A DNA stretch of 64,000 bases from an uncultured Saprospiraceae bacterium (GTDB lineage: Bacteria > Bacteroidota > Bacteroidia > Chitinophagales > Saprospiraceae): positions 20,728-84,727 of the forward strand of contig CALJKQ010000047.1 of NCBI GenBank assembly GCA_937973565.1, in the 5' to 3' direction. This document shows, in pieces, positions 1 through 8,782 of this stretch (positions within the stretch are counted from its first letter, which is position 1; each line of letters opens with the position of its first letter). A program made the position numbers and the translations under genes. The notes beneath the pieces are model-generated. The model had not been told where the DNA came from, did no database searches, and saw only the letters and a program-made list of their open reading frames with translations.

Positions 1-2
1 GC

Positions 3-2960
3 ATAAGCCAAAACAGCCCTTACAGCATTGCAGAAACCCCGGACGGTTTTATGTGGTTTGGGACACAGCACGGCATTAACCGGTTTGATGGCAAATCATT
101 TAAAAAAATCTCTTTTAAGCTAAAAAACCGTTCATTTCGACCTGCTGAAATGATCACTGCCATGCACGTGGACCGGGACAGCATATTTTGGGCAGGGTCG
201 GTAGCGGAAGTTTTTATTATGGATTTTAAGACAGATAGCATTTTTCAAGTTAAAGATAAACTACCCTATGCAAATGTGAAAAGTGGCCTGTGGACTTTAA
301 AAATTCTTGAAAATACATATGGAATAATATTTATTCATCAAACCAATAAGATTACCATTATTGATAAAAACACTCGAAAAACATATGTAGCCAATGCCGA
401 TTTTTTTGGCGAAGACATTGTAGATATGTCTTTGAGCTTTGACAAAAAAGAGTTGTATGCAGCAACAAGAACCAATATATACAAATGGGAGTCTGCCAAT
501 AAGTGGAAGCAGGTTAAACCTAAAAATCAGTTTTTGGCAAAGGGAACTGGTATCAGATCCATCGGGGCGGTTAATGGACAAATTTGGATTATTTCCACAG
601 ATAATGAAATCAAAATCTTAGACCCGGTTTCCGGTGAAGTCAACAAGACAGACAACTTCATATCGAAAAAAGATAACCTTGCGGATCCGGTAATGATTCA
701 TCAAAGTGATTCATCCACCATTTGGTTGGGAAGCAGAACTGACGGAGTTCTCAAAATAAGCCTGGGCTCCAATAATATACAGCATGGGAAAGCATCTACC
801 GATCCAAACAGCCTTTCAAAAAATTTTATACTAAGTTTTTTTACAAGCTCGCAGGACATTACCTGGATTGGGGTAAGTGGTGCTGGTGTTGCAAAACATG
901 ACCCAGCAAGCCAGCAATTTGGATTATGGCGAATTAAAGCGTCTCCCGGCTCGGAAAATATGCCTGAAAATTTTATTACGTCTTTATATACAGATGATGG
1001 TAATAATTTCTATTTGTCAACTATGACCGGTGGTTTGTTGATGCTGAATATCAAAACATATGAGTATTCCTATCATCTGCCACCTGAGAGTAAACAATTT
1101 AAGACAGACGCCCGAAATATGTACACCATTGTTAAAGGTGATGCTCACACTTTGTGGCTTGCTACCTGGGGTGGTTTGTGTTCTTTTGACAGAAAAACTA
1201 AAAAATTTGTTCTTTACAATGACACGGATGGCAAAACCCTGCAACTTTCAGCGTTGGTTAAGTTAAAAGATGAAAACAAACTCTTTGTAGCCGGGTATAA
1301 AATGGGGTTCCGGTATTTTGACATTGATAAAAAAAAATGGATTAAGATCAAAGATCCATTAAAGAGTGTTGAAAAACATGCTCTTTACAGAGCTCGCTAT
1401 CTATATCAGCTCAATAAGGAGGAACTGCTCATTGGACCGGAAACAGGTGGATTGACCAAGTACAATATGAAAACCGGAATTTTTAAAAACTATCCACAGT
1501 TTGTAAAGATTTCAGACCATTGCTCCCATTTTATCATCACTCCCAAATACTGGTGGCTTGCTACCAATGATGGACTCATCCAGGCTGATGCTGGAAATCA
1601 GCGTGTAATTAAAGTATGGAATCAAAATGACGGCTTGTCAGATCGTGTAATTTATGCGGTGCTTGAAGACCTGAATGGCAATATCTGGGTAAGCACCAAC
1701 AGAGGGATAAACATGATTAATCCAAAGACCAAAAAAGTCAATAAGTACAACGAAGAGGATGGACTCCAGGGAGCAGAATTTAATACGGCTGCGTGCACTA
1801 AGGATCCGGAAGGTAATTTGTGGTTTGGTGGCCTGGATGGCATCAATAAAATTGATAAAGACTTTACACCGGCGACACAATTTTTAAGAGCACCAATTTT
1901 TACAAAAATTCAGGTTAATAATGAAGAATATAACTCTGCCATCGACGCACCTTACTTAAAAGAAGTAGTGCTTTCTCCCGGTAAAAATTTTGTAAACATT
2001 GAATATCAAGCCCCCAATTTTTCACAAACAGAGAACATTGTTTACAGACATCGGCTAATCGGATTGGATACCAGCTGGGTTAATACCGGTCAGAGGAGTT
2101 TTGTAAATTACACAAAACTTAAGCCGGGCCAATATACGATGCAGGTACATTCGGCAAATTCAAACATGCAATGGTCACAAAAGCCTGCTTCCATTAATAT
2201 TGTTATTAGACCTTACTGGTACGAAACTACTTTGTTTTATATTTTATGTGCAGCTTTACTGGCAATGATCATAACGGGTATTTACAGATACAGGATCAAC
2301 ATTATCAGGAATGAATCTGTTTTGAGAAATAAAATAGCTGAAACAGAAATTGCCGCACTTAAGGCACAGATGAATCCTCATTTTATTTTTAATTGCATTA
2401 ATAGCATTGATGCTTTCATCCATATGAACGACAAATATAATGCATCTTTATACCTCAATAAATTTGCGAAACTAATTCGAAATATCCTCGATAGTAGTAA
2501 AGAAAATCTGGTTTCATTTGATAAAGATATAGAAACAATGCAAATTTATACGCAGTTGGAGGAAATGCGTTCTGAAGGAAAATTTACAACCCATTTCGTC
2601 ATCGACGAAAATATAAAGAACATGGATATTAAAATACCCTCGCTGATTATCCAACCCTATATTGAAAATGCTATAATTCATGGCCTCAGAAACAGAAAGG
2701 ACGGCAAAGGCACTTTACTGATTAAAATTGACCATGATGAGCATTACCTCTGTTACACCATTGAAGACAATGGCGTGGGCAGAGCGGCTGCCGCTAACTC
2801 ATCGATGAAAGAAAAAAGATCATACGGCATGCAGCTTTCTCAAGACCGCCTAAGCTTATTTAATAAAAACGAAGTGAGCAATATCAAAATAACAGATTTG
2901 ACGCATGAGGGTCAACCCTCCGGAACCAGAATAGAACTTAAGGTTAAAATATACCACTAA
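3..2960 (+). CDS. Propeller-type sensor histidine kinase (LytS-like), 5' end outside window
   Basis: Inner-membrane sensor kinase whose large periplasmic beta-propeller detects a ligand and whose cytoplasmic kinase signals to the LytTR regulator just downstream. The frame is open back to base 3 (ISQNSPYSIAETPDGFMWFG), which is the start of a propeller blade, so the true start and signal peptide lie left of the window. Many Reg_prop blades of the type TPDGFMWFGTQHGINRFDG and DLNGNIWVSTNRGINMI fill the first ~620 residues (numbering from the ATG at 51). A Y_Y_Y domain follows (~640-720), then one membrane helix (~727-747), the LytS-type His_kinase motif QMNPHFIFN (H777) and a HATPase domain with IEDNGVG. 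The next gene starts 13 bases later, so the two form a two-component operon. The ligand cannot be read from the sequence. Confidence 0.93.
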   Translation: MSQNSPYSIAETPDGFMWFGTQHGINRFDGKSFKKISFKLKNRSFRPAEMITAMHVDRDSIFWAGSVAEVFIMDFKTDSIFQVKDKLPYANVKSGLWTLKILENTYGIIFIHQTNKITIIDKNTRKTYVANADFFGEDIVDMSLSFDKKELYAATRTNIYKWESANKWKQVKPKNQFLAKGTGIRSIGAVNGQIWIISTDNEIKILDPVSGEVNKTDNFISKKDNLADPVMIHQSDSSTIWLGSRTDGVLKISLGSNNIQHGKASTDPNSLSKNFILSFFTSSQDITWIGVSGAGVAKHDPASQQFGLWRIKASPGSENMPENFITSLYTDDGNNFYLSTMTGGLLMLNIKTYEYSYHLPPESKQFKTDARNMYTIVKGDAHTLWLATWGGLCSFDRKTKKFVLYNDTDGKTLQLSALVKLKDENKLFVAGYKMGFRYFDIDKKKWIKIKDPLKSVEKHALYRARYLYQLNKEELLIGPETGGLTKYNMKTGIFKNYPQFVKISDHCSHFIITPKYWWLATNDGLIQADAGNQRVIKVWNQNDGLSDRVIYAVLEDLNGNIWVSTNRGINMINPKTKKVNKYNEEDGLQGAEFNTAACTKDPEGNLWFGGLDGINKIDKDFTPATQFLRAPIFTKIQVNNEEYNSAIDAPYLKEVVLSPGKNFVNIEYQAPNFSQTENIVYRHRLIGLDTSWVNTGQRSFVNYTKLKPGQYTMQVHSANSNMQWSQKPASINIVIRPYWYETTLFYILCAALLAMIITGIYRYRINIIRNESVLRNKIAETEIAALKAQMNPHFIFNCINSIDAFIHMNDKYNASLYLNKFAKLIRNILDSSKENLVSFDKDIETMQIYTQLEEMRSEGKFTTHFVIDENIKNMDIKIPSLIIQPYIENAIIHGLRNRKDGKGTLLIKIDHDEHYLCYTIEDNGVGRAAAANSSMKEKRSYGMQLSQDRLSLFNKNEVSNIKITDLTHEGQPSGTRIELKVKIYH

Positions 2961-2973
2961 ATATTATATTTAC

Positions 2974-3717
2974 ATGCTTACTGCTTTAATTATAGATGAT
3001 GAAGAAAAGGGAAGAATTGTCCTTAAGCAAAAATTGGCAGTTCACTGCCCGAATGTTTCGGTAATAGGAGAAGCAGATGGAGGTGATAGTGGAAAAGCAA
3101 TGATAGAGACTTTCAGGCCGGATGTTGTTTTTTTGGACATAGAAATGCCGGGTACTAATGGGTTTGATATGCTCAATAATTTGAATGAAAAAAACTTCCA
3201 TTTAATTTTTACAACTGCCTACAACCAATATGCAATTAAAGCTATAAAATTTGCTGCCTTCGATTATTTATTAAAACCCATCGATATTGAAGAGCTTAAG
3301 GCTGCCATTTCCAGAATTCCCAATATAAAGCCCAATGATGTTTCCGGACAGTTGGAAGTTCTTGCTATAAATGCTCAGAAAAACATTAAAAATTTTAATA
3401 GAATAGCAATACCGACATTAGATGGTCTGAGTTTTTTTAACACCAATGAATTGATTCACTTAGATGCTGATTCAAATTATACTTTATTGTATTTTACCGA
3501 TGATCGTAAAATTCTTGCTTCCAGAACACTAAAGGAATTTGAAGACCAATTGGGAGAAGAACAATTTATAAGGTTGCATAATTCTCACCTGGTCAATATA
3601 AATTTTATATCCCGTTACATCAAAGGAGAAGGAGGACAAGTGGTACTTGCGAATGGTAAAGTAATCGATGTATCTCGGCGAAAAAAGGCTGAACTGATGA
3701 GAATGCTGCTTAAATGA
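2974..3717 (+). CDS. LytTR-family response regulator
   Basis: 247-residue DNA-binding response regulator, the natural partner of the sensor kinase 13 bases upstream. The N-terminal receiver domain shows the acidic pair IIDDEEKG, phospho-acceptor D55 in FLDIEMPG, the conserved Thr/Ser strand TTAYNQYA and the Lys of LLKPID. The C-terminal half (~148-245) is a LytTR domain, with HLDADSNYTLLYF, TLKEFE and RLHNSHLVNINFI as landmarks. Length is normal for the family. Targets are unknown. Confidence in family is high. Confidence 0.95.
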   Translation: MLTALIIDDEEKGRIVLKQKLAVHCPNVSVIGEADGGDSGKAMIETFRPDVVFLDIEMPGTNGFDMLNNLNEKNFHLIFTTAYNQYAIKAIKFAAFDYLLKPIDIEELKAAISRIPNIKPNDVSGQLEVLAINAQKNIKNFNRIAIPTLDGLSFFNTNELIHLDADSNYTLLYFTDDRKILASRTLKEFEDQLGEEQFIRLHNSHLVNINFISRYIKGEGGQVVLANGKVIDVSRRKKAELMRMLLK

Positions 3718-4222
3718 GCTTTTTTAATAGACCCGATTTTCTATTCTGATCCTCAGAATACTTTAAATTGAAAAATAAAACACCCGTTATTATACCCGTT
3801 CTTCTGATAATGTGATTTTTTTTTTTGCAAACAGGCCCACACAATCCTTTGTTTTTTGACGTTTTATCTTTATTTAATAAATTGAAGATCAAATATTTAA
3901 TTCTTTTTACAGCCAATATGGCATTTTGCTAAACACGTTTTTTCCTGCTTTCAAAATATATAATTGTGAAAAGAAAATGAAGCAAAGCACCCAGAACAGC
4001 TCAACATCATTCTTGAATGTAAATTTTACTTTACCACCTCACAAGCAACCATGTAAAACTTTGCACGGCGTCGAAAAAGTATTTTTATTAATCTAGCTTC
4101 AAATGGGATTATTTCTATTTGCATCCACGATGAGAGATGCCTGTTACAAAACACAAGTCGTCGCCTCTGTGATAGGGTATATTGCCTTCACCTCCCTATT
4201 TCCGGCTTTTAAAACATTTTCT
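3718..4222. other. AT-rich intergenic region, no gene recognised
   Basis: About 500 bases without a credible gene. A perfect 7-bp stem with a 3-base loop (ATTCTGA TCC TCAGAAT, 3743-3759) lies just after the response regulator, but no U-tract follows it, so I do not call it a terminator. A TATCTTTA box near 3866 looks like a -7 element but no reading frame follows. A run of ten T residues lies near 3817-3826. Short frames here lack family features and sit in AT-rich DNA. Confidence 0.4.
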
Positions 4223-4230
4223 TACCTTCA
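4223..4230 (+). promoter_or_regulatory. -7 box of DUF4105 gene
   Basis: TACCTTCA resembles the Bacteroidota -7 consensus TAnnTTTG and lies 16 bases before the ATG at 4247. It supports the downstream start, because a start at 4103 would lie upstream of this promoter. Confidence 0.45.
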
Positions 4231-4246
4231 ATCCAAATTCCAGGTT

Positions 4247-5392
4247 ATGTTAAAAAAACTGATTTTTATCTTCTTTCTTTTCACTGGTCTTGTACTCAAG
4301 GGTCAAGAGGTAGACGCATTAATGAACGATACCCAGGTCTCTCTTCTCACCTGCGATCCCGGTACTGAAATATATTCGTTGTTTGGGCACAGTGCGGTAA
4401 GGGTAAAAAATGATACTAAAAACTTTGATGTTGTATTTAATTACGGCACGTTCAATTTTAAGACGCCCAATTTCACGATTAAGTTTATGCGAGGCAAGTT
4501 GCCTTATCGCCTGACGGTATCTTCTTATGCCGACTTTCTGAGGGAATACCATTATTTTAAGCGGGGGGTTAGGGAGCAGGTTTTACAGATCAACAATGAA
4601 CAGAAAAAAGAGGTCATTGCCTTTCTCGAAAACAATGCAAAACCGGAGAACGCTGAATATAAGTACGATTTTTTTTACGACAACTGTTCAAGCAGGATCA
4701 GAGATGTGTTTGAAAAGACCCTTCATTATCCTCCGCAATATGCAGGAGAAAAGGACCTCACTTTCAGGGATCTTTTGCACCGCTACCTTCAATCGTGGCC
4801 CTGGTTAGGTACGGGAATAGATATCATCATTGGCAGCAAGGCAGATAAAAAAGCTGATCCCTCCGCGCAAATGTTTATTCCTGATAAATTGCACGACAAC
4901 CTGGCTTCTGCGGCCATTGATGGGCGGAGTCTGCTGGCAGATACCTATGATGTTTTGATTTTTGAAAGACCAATGGATCAACCCTGGTTTACCCCCGAAG
5001 TGGTAAGTTTCGTTCTTATATTGTTGATTGTCTTTCTAATGTTTAGGAAACAGGATCGTTACCTCAATATATTATTTAAAGCCTGGCAAATCTTTGCCAT
5101 ACTGGCGGCTTTGCTCATCATTTTCCTTTGGTTTTTTACAGACCACCAGGCCACAAAACTTAATTACAACCTGCTCTGGTTGAACCCCTTGTATTTGGTG
5201 TTTTTTACTAAAAACAAGATCTGGCAATACCGTACAACCCTTCTCCTAGTGGTGCTTTTTATAGCTTGTTTCTGCAATCAGTACATAGGACTGCTCAATC
5301 AGGACATGCCCATCAAATCATTCATGTGGACTCTTTTTCTGTTGTCGTTTAAATACAATAACCTAAAACCAACACCAGGGGTGCAGGCTTAA
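4247..5392 (+). CDS. DUF4105 membrane protein, possible lipoprotein N-acyltransferase (Lnb-like)
   Basis: 381-residue envelope protein. The start was placed at 4247: it gives a clean signal peptide (MLKKLIFIFFLFTGLVLKGQ) and follows a -7 box, whereas the extra 48 codons upstream look non-coding. The exported domain has a papain/NlpC-like His-Cys signature: His in SLFGHSAVRV and Cys in FFYDNCSSR, typical of DUF4105. The C-terminal third has about four hydrophobic helices (VVSFVLILLIVFLMF, IFAILAALLIIFLWFF, TLLLVVLFIACF, SFMWTLFLLSF). A DUF4105-type protein has been reported as the Bacteroides lipoprotein N-acyltransferase Lnb; I recall this link but cannot check it here, so the enzymatic call is tentative. 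It stands alone and is followed by scoAB. Confidence 0.8.
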   Translation: MLKKLIFIFFLFTGLVLKGQEVDALMNDTQVSLLTCDPGTEIYSLFGHSAVRVKNDTKNFDVVFNYGTFNFKTPNFTIKFMRGKLPYRLTVSSYADFLREYHYFKRGVREQVLQINNEQKKEVIAFLENNAKPENAEYKYDFFYDNCSSRIRDVFEKTLHYPPQYAGEKDLTFRDLLHRYLQSWPWLGTGIDIIIGSKADKKADPSAQMFIPDKLHDNLASAAIDGRSLLADTYDVLIFERPMDQPWFTPEVVSFVLILLIVFLMFRKQDRYLNILFKAWQIFAILAALLIIFLWFFTDHQATKLNYNLLWLNPLYLVFFTKNKIWQYRTTLLLVVLFIACFCNQYIGLLNQDMPIKSFMWTLFLLSFKYNNLKPTPGVQA

Positions 5393-5445
5393 AATCATCA
5401 ACCAAGCTGAATTATTATTGTTTATTTTGTAAAAAATTCTAACCA

Positions 5446-6150
5446 ATGAACAAAGTGTACGCCAACGCAGATGAGGCTATTCACGATATACCGGATAATG
5501 CAACCCTGATGGTGGGCGGTTTTGGTTTGTGTGGCATTCCGGAAAATGCCATCGCAGCCATGGTACGCAAAGGGATAAAAGGGCTGACTTGTATTTCCAA
5601 CAATGCGGGCGTTGACCATTTTGGATTGGGCCTCCTGCTCCAAAATCGCCAGATCGTAAAAATGGTATCCTCTTATGTAGGTGAAAACGAAGAATTCGAA
5701 CGCCAGATGCTCAGCGGAGAACTCGAAGTTGACCTCATTCCGCAAGGGTCTTTGGCAGAGCGTTGCAGAGCAGGCGGCGCAGGCATCCCCGCTTTTTATA
5801 CCCCTGCCGGATATGGCACCGAAATAGCAGAAGGCAAAGAAGTGAAAATATTCAACGGCAAACCCCACATCCTCGAATCGGCCCTCACCGCAGATTTTGC
5901 CCTGGTAAAAGCCTGGAGAGGAGATACGCTGGGCAATCTTATTTTTAAGGCAACTGCCCGCAATTTTAACGAAGTGATGGCCATGGCCGGTAAAATTACC
6001 ATCGTTGAAGTGGAAGAACTGGTGCAGCCCGGAGAACTCGATCCCAACTTTATCCATGTGCCCGGCATCTTTGTGCAGCGCATTTTTCAGGGCACTAACT
6101 ATGAAAAAAGAATCGAACAACGCACCGTTCGACCCAACCCTAACCTCTAA
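5446..6150 (+). CDS. scoA: 3-oxoacid CoA-transferase subunit A
   Basis: 234-residue alpha subunit of succinyl-CoA:3-ketoacid CoA-transferase, cytoplasmic, which moves CoA between succinate and acetoacetate in ketone body or branched fatty acid use. The family N-terminus LMVGGFGLCGIPENAI and the later IFNGKPHILE and AEGKEVKIF segments are plain, and the length matches the family. The beta subunit starts 17 bases downstream, so the two are co-transcribed and probably assemble together. A long antisense frame across this gene is a shadow. Confidence 0.95.
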   Translation: MNKVYANADEAIHDIPDNATLMVGGFGLCGIPENAIAAMVRKGIKGLTCISNNAGVDHFGLGLLLQNRQIVKMVSSYVGENEEFERQMLSGELEVDLIPQGSLAERCRAGGAGIPAFYTPAGYGTEIAEGKEVKIFNGKPHILESALTADFALVKAWRGDTLGNLIFKATARNFNEVMAMAGKITIVEVEELVQPGELDPNFIHVPGIFVQRIFQGTNYEKRIEQRTVRPNPNL

Positions 6151-6167
6151 CCCCTAAAACAAACACC

Positions 6168-6821
6168 ATGTTAGATAAAACAGGCATTGCCAAAAGAATA
6201 GCGCAGGAACTGCAGGATGGCTGGTATGTAAACCTGGGCATTGGCATTCCCACCCTGGTTGCCAATTATGTACCTGCCGGCATGCAGGTGGAATTTCAAT
6301 CGGAAAATGGCATTCTGGGCATGGGCCCCTTCCCATTTGAAGGAGAAGAAGATCCGGATCTGATCAATGCAGGAAAACAAACGGTAACACTCAAGCCGGG
6401 GGCAGCTATTTTCGACTCTTCCATGAGTTTTGCCATGATCCGCGGACAACACATCCAGCTCACGGTTTTGGGTGCAATGGAAGTATCACAGGACGGCGAT
6501 ATCGCCAATTGGAAAATACCGGGCAAGATGGTGAAAGGTATGGGCGGTGCCATGGATTTGGTGGCCAGTGCCAACAACATCATAGTGGCCATGATGCATA
6601 CCGACAAAGACGGCAATTCAAAATTATTGCCCAAATGTCAGCTTCCTTTAACCGGGGTAAATTGTGTTAAAAAGGTCGTAACCAATTTGGCAGTATTGGA
6701 TATTAAAGATGGCTGCTTTGTATTGAGAGAGCGGGCACCAGGGGTGTCCGTTGAAGAAATAATCGCCGCTACAGCGGGCAAACTGGAGATTCCGGGAGAA
6801 GTACCGGAAATGAAGATTTAA
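6168..6821 (+). CDS. scoB: 3-oxoacid CoA-transferase subunit B
   Basis: 217-residue catalytic beta subunit paired with scoA. The catalytic glutamate is E46 in the family motif SENGILGMGP, which forms the glutamyl-CoA thioester. The segments GIGIPTLVANYVP and GGAMDLV are also standard. Length is complete. Transcription probably ends at the bidirectional hairpin directly after the stop codon. Confidence 0.95.
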   Translation: MLDKTGIAKRIAQELQDGWYVNLGIGIPTLVANYVPAGMQVEFQSENGILGMGPFPFEGEEDPDLINAGKQTVTLKPGAAIFDSSMSFAMIRGQHIQLTVLGAMEVSQDGDIANWKIPGKMVKGMGGAMDLVASANNIIVAMMHTDKDGNSKLLPKCQLPLTGVNCVKKVVTNLAVLDIKDGCFVLRERAPGVSVEEIIAATAGKLEIPGEVPEMKI

Positions 6822-6857
6822 AAAAAAACAGGCTTAGAAGATTAAGCCTGTTTTTTT
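6822..6857. terminator. Bidirectional terminator between scoB and THX gene
   Basis: AAACAGGCTTA pairs with TAAGCCTGTTT across a 6-base loop, with an A-run on the left and a T-run on the right, so it can act on both strands. Its right arm overlaps the last codons and stop of the convergent THX gene. Confidence 0.8.
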
Positions 6858-6952
6858 GTTGCTACGGTTTTTTTGGCTTTGCGTGGCCTTGATTTACCGT
6901 AAGATCCTTGCGAAATTTTTCCTTTTCTGGATCTTTTGTCTCCTCTACCCAT
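6842..6952 (-). CDS. 30S ribosomal protein THX
   Basis: 36-codon gene, too short for most gene finders. The product begins MGRGDKRSRKGKISQGSYGK, continues SRPRKAKKTV and ends ATKKQA, matching the small basic ribosomal protein THX (bTHX family) that is known to stabilise the head of the 30S subunit in Thermus and is widespread in Bacteroidota. It is strongly basic (12 Lys, 5 Arg of 36). The start is fixed by a -7 box (TACCTTCG) upstream on the same strand. It is convergent with scoB and shares the terminator hairpin at its stop codon. Confidence 0.88.
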   Translation of the reverse strand: MGRGDKRSRKGKISQGSYGKSRPRKAKKTVATKKQA

Positions 6953-6973
6953 GATTAATTGAAATTTAGGCTG

Positions 6974-6981
6974 CGAAGGTA
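6974..6981 (-). promoter_or_regulatory. -7 box of THX gene
   Basis: On the minus strand TACCTTCG, with a TTG about 21 bases further upstream (-33 position). It lies 22 bases before the THX start codon. Confidence 0.5.
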
Positions 6982-7160
6982 AAGTTTTTTTTAAATTTCA
7001 CACAACTTTATTGCAAAAGCCCACCATAGTTTTTCACAACCTCCTCTATATTTTACTTTCACAGTTCATTATATATTTGATTTTTTTACATCATTTTCGG
7101 AGGTGACAGGTGTCAGACAAAAAACAGATGCGGATGATTTTAATCCTAGTCTTTTTGCTG

Positions 7161-7168
7161 TATCTTTC
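7161..7168 (+). promoter_or_regulatory. -7 box of glycogen synthase gene
   Basis: TATCTTTC, close to the TAnnTTTG consensus, 20 bases before the ATG at 7188. It argues against a start at 7110, which would lie upstream of the promoter. Confidence 0.5.
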
Positions 7169-7187
7169 AACCAAATACTTGTTGATT

Positions 7188-8636
7188 ATGTCCGATTCAC
7201 CAATCCGTGTACATTTTGTTTCGATGGAATGTTACCCGTGCGCCAAAGTTGGAGGGCTGGCCGATGTAGTGGGCTCATTGCCCAAATACCTCAACGACCA
7301 GGGTGCCGATGTCACCGTATTTATTCCCAAATACAGGATGAAATGGTTTGAAGGTAAATCATTTGATTATCGCCACGTTTCTCATTTTTACCTGCATCAC
7401 GAAAGAATTGATTATGGCATAGCAGAGGTAACCGACGCCAATCTGGGTTTCCGCTTAATGGTCATCGACATTCCCGGAAAGATGGATCGCGATGGGGTCT
7501 ACGCAGCTTCCAATGGAAATTTTTTTGGTGATGAAATCCAACGTCATCTTTGTTTTCAAAGGGCATACCTCAACTTTATCGTTTTATCTGAATATACGCC
7601 CGATGTTGTTCATTGTCACGATCACCATACTGGCTTGATTCCCTTCATTATGCAAAACTGTGATGGTTACCGCAACCTGACTTCTGTTCCGGTTGTCTTC
7701 ACTATTCACAACGAGCGTTACCAGGGGGTATTCCCATGGACCATGCACTATCTTTTACCACAATTCGATTCCTGGAAAGCGGGCATGCTCGATTGGGGCA
7801 ACCTTATCAATCCGCTGGCCTCAGCCGTCAAATGTTCGTGGAAAGTTACGACCGTTTCTCCCAGTTACATGGAAGAACTCAAATACAATTCCATGGGCCT
7901 TGAAGCTTTGTTTAACCAGGAAAACCACAAATGTACGGGCATCCTCAACGGCATCGACAACGAAGTATGGGATCCTGCCACAGATCCTTACCTTACTACG
8001 CACTTTGAGGGTAATGTTGATGAATTTAAACTGAATAACAAACAAGCCCTGCTGGAAGGCAGTCAGCTGGATCCGGAGCTGCCACTGGTAGCCTTTATAG
8101 GAAGATTCGCAGGAGAAAAAGGCGCTGATCTCTTACCGGGCATCATTGAAGAGTCTTTGCGAAGAGAACTGCCACTCAACTTTGTAGTACTGGGCACCGG
8201 CGATAAGTGGGTGGAACACCAAATGGGCATCCTGGCCTACCACCGTCCGGATAAGGTGGCGGCTATGATAACCTACAATGAAGCCGTATCTCACAAGATT
8301 TATGCCGGAGCAGACTTTTTATTGATGCCATCGCGGGTAGAACCCTGTGGACTTAATCAAATGTATGCCATGCGATATGGTACGGTTCCTATCGTACACA
8401 ACCTCGGTGGACTGAAAGACAGTGTCAGTTATTTTGATGGCGACCAGGGCACCGGACTTAAATTCAACAGCCTGGATTTTTACCATATTTTCGAAGAATT
8501 CCAAAGGGCAATTTATCTCCATGGCGCCAAAAAGCTGCTGACCACAGCCCGAACCAATGGCATGGAAGCCGACTTCTCCTGGGTCAAAAGCGCAGGGCAA
8601 TACATGGACATTTATCGTTCTGTAACGGGTAAATAA
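7188..8636 (+). CDS. glgA: Glycogen synthase (ADP-glucose-type GT5)
   Basis: 482-residue glucosyltransferase that extends alpha-1,4-glucan from a nucleotide sugar, most likely the ADP-glucose made by the next gene. The GT5 substrate-binding motif KVGGLADVVGSLPK lies near the N-terminus. The C-terminal Rossmann domain carries FIGRFAGEKGADLL and the PSRVEPCGLNQMYAMRYG motif with the catalytic-site Glu. The start at 7188 (MSDSPIRVHFVSME) fits the family and the promoter; the 26 codons before it look spurious. Ordinary GT5 length. glgC follows after 146 bases with room for its own promoter. Confidence 0.93.
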   Translation: MSDSPIRVHFVSMECYPCAKVGGLADVVGSLPKYLNDQGADVTVFIPKYRMKWFEGKSFDYRHVSHFYLHHERIDYGIAEVTDANLGFRLMVIDIPGKMDRDGVYAASNGNFFGDEIQRHLCFQRAYLNFIVLSEYTPDVVHCHDHHTGLIPFIMQNCDGYRNLTSVPVVFTIHNERYQGVFPWTMHYLLPQFDSWKAGMLDWGNLINPLASAVKCSWKVTTVSPSYMEELKYNSMGLEALFNQENHKCTGILNGIDNEVWDPATDPYLTTHFEGNVDEFKLNNKQALLEGSQLDPELPLVAFIGRFAGEKGADLLPGIIEESLRRELPLNFVVLGTGDKWVEHQMGILAYHRPDKVAAMITYNEAVSHKIYAGADFLLMPSRVEPCGLNQMYAMRYGTVPIVHNLGGLKDSVSYFDGDQGTGLKFNSLDFYHIFEEFQRAIYLHGAKKLLTTARTNGMEADFSWVKSAGQYMDIYRSVTGK

Positions 8637-8782
8637 ATAAATTAAAAAGATTGAAATAATTTAGATAATATTGCAATACAAGAAGTGATGGAGCCGCATA
8701 ATATTAAATAGAATATAATTTCACCAAATAATATTTTGTTTTTGCGACTTACATTTCCTTATACAAAATAAAATATCAGGAC

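Noticed and set aside
3743..3759. Terminator after the LytTR gene
   Set aside because: Perfect 7-bp stem, but no U-tract follows on either strand.
5422..6120. 232-codon antisense frame opposite scoA
   Set aside because: The sense strand encodes a complete CoA transferase with recognisable motifs; the antisense product has no recognisable features and depends on codon bias of the sense gene.
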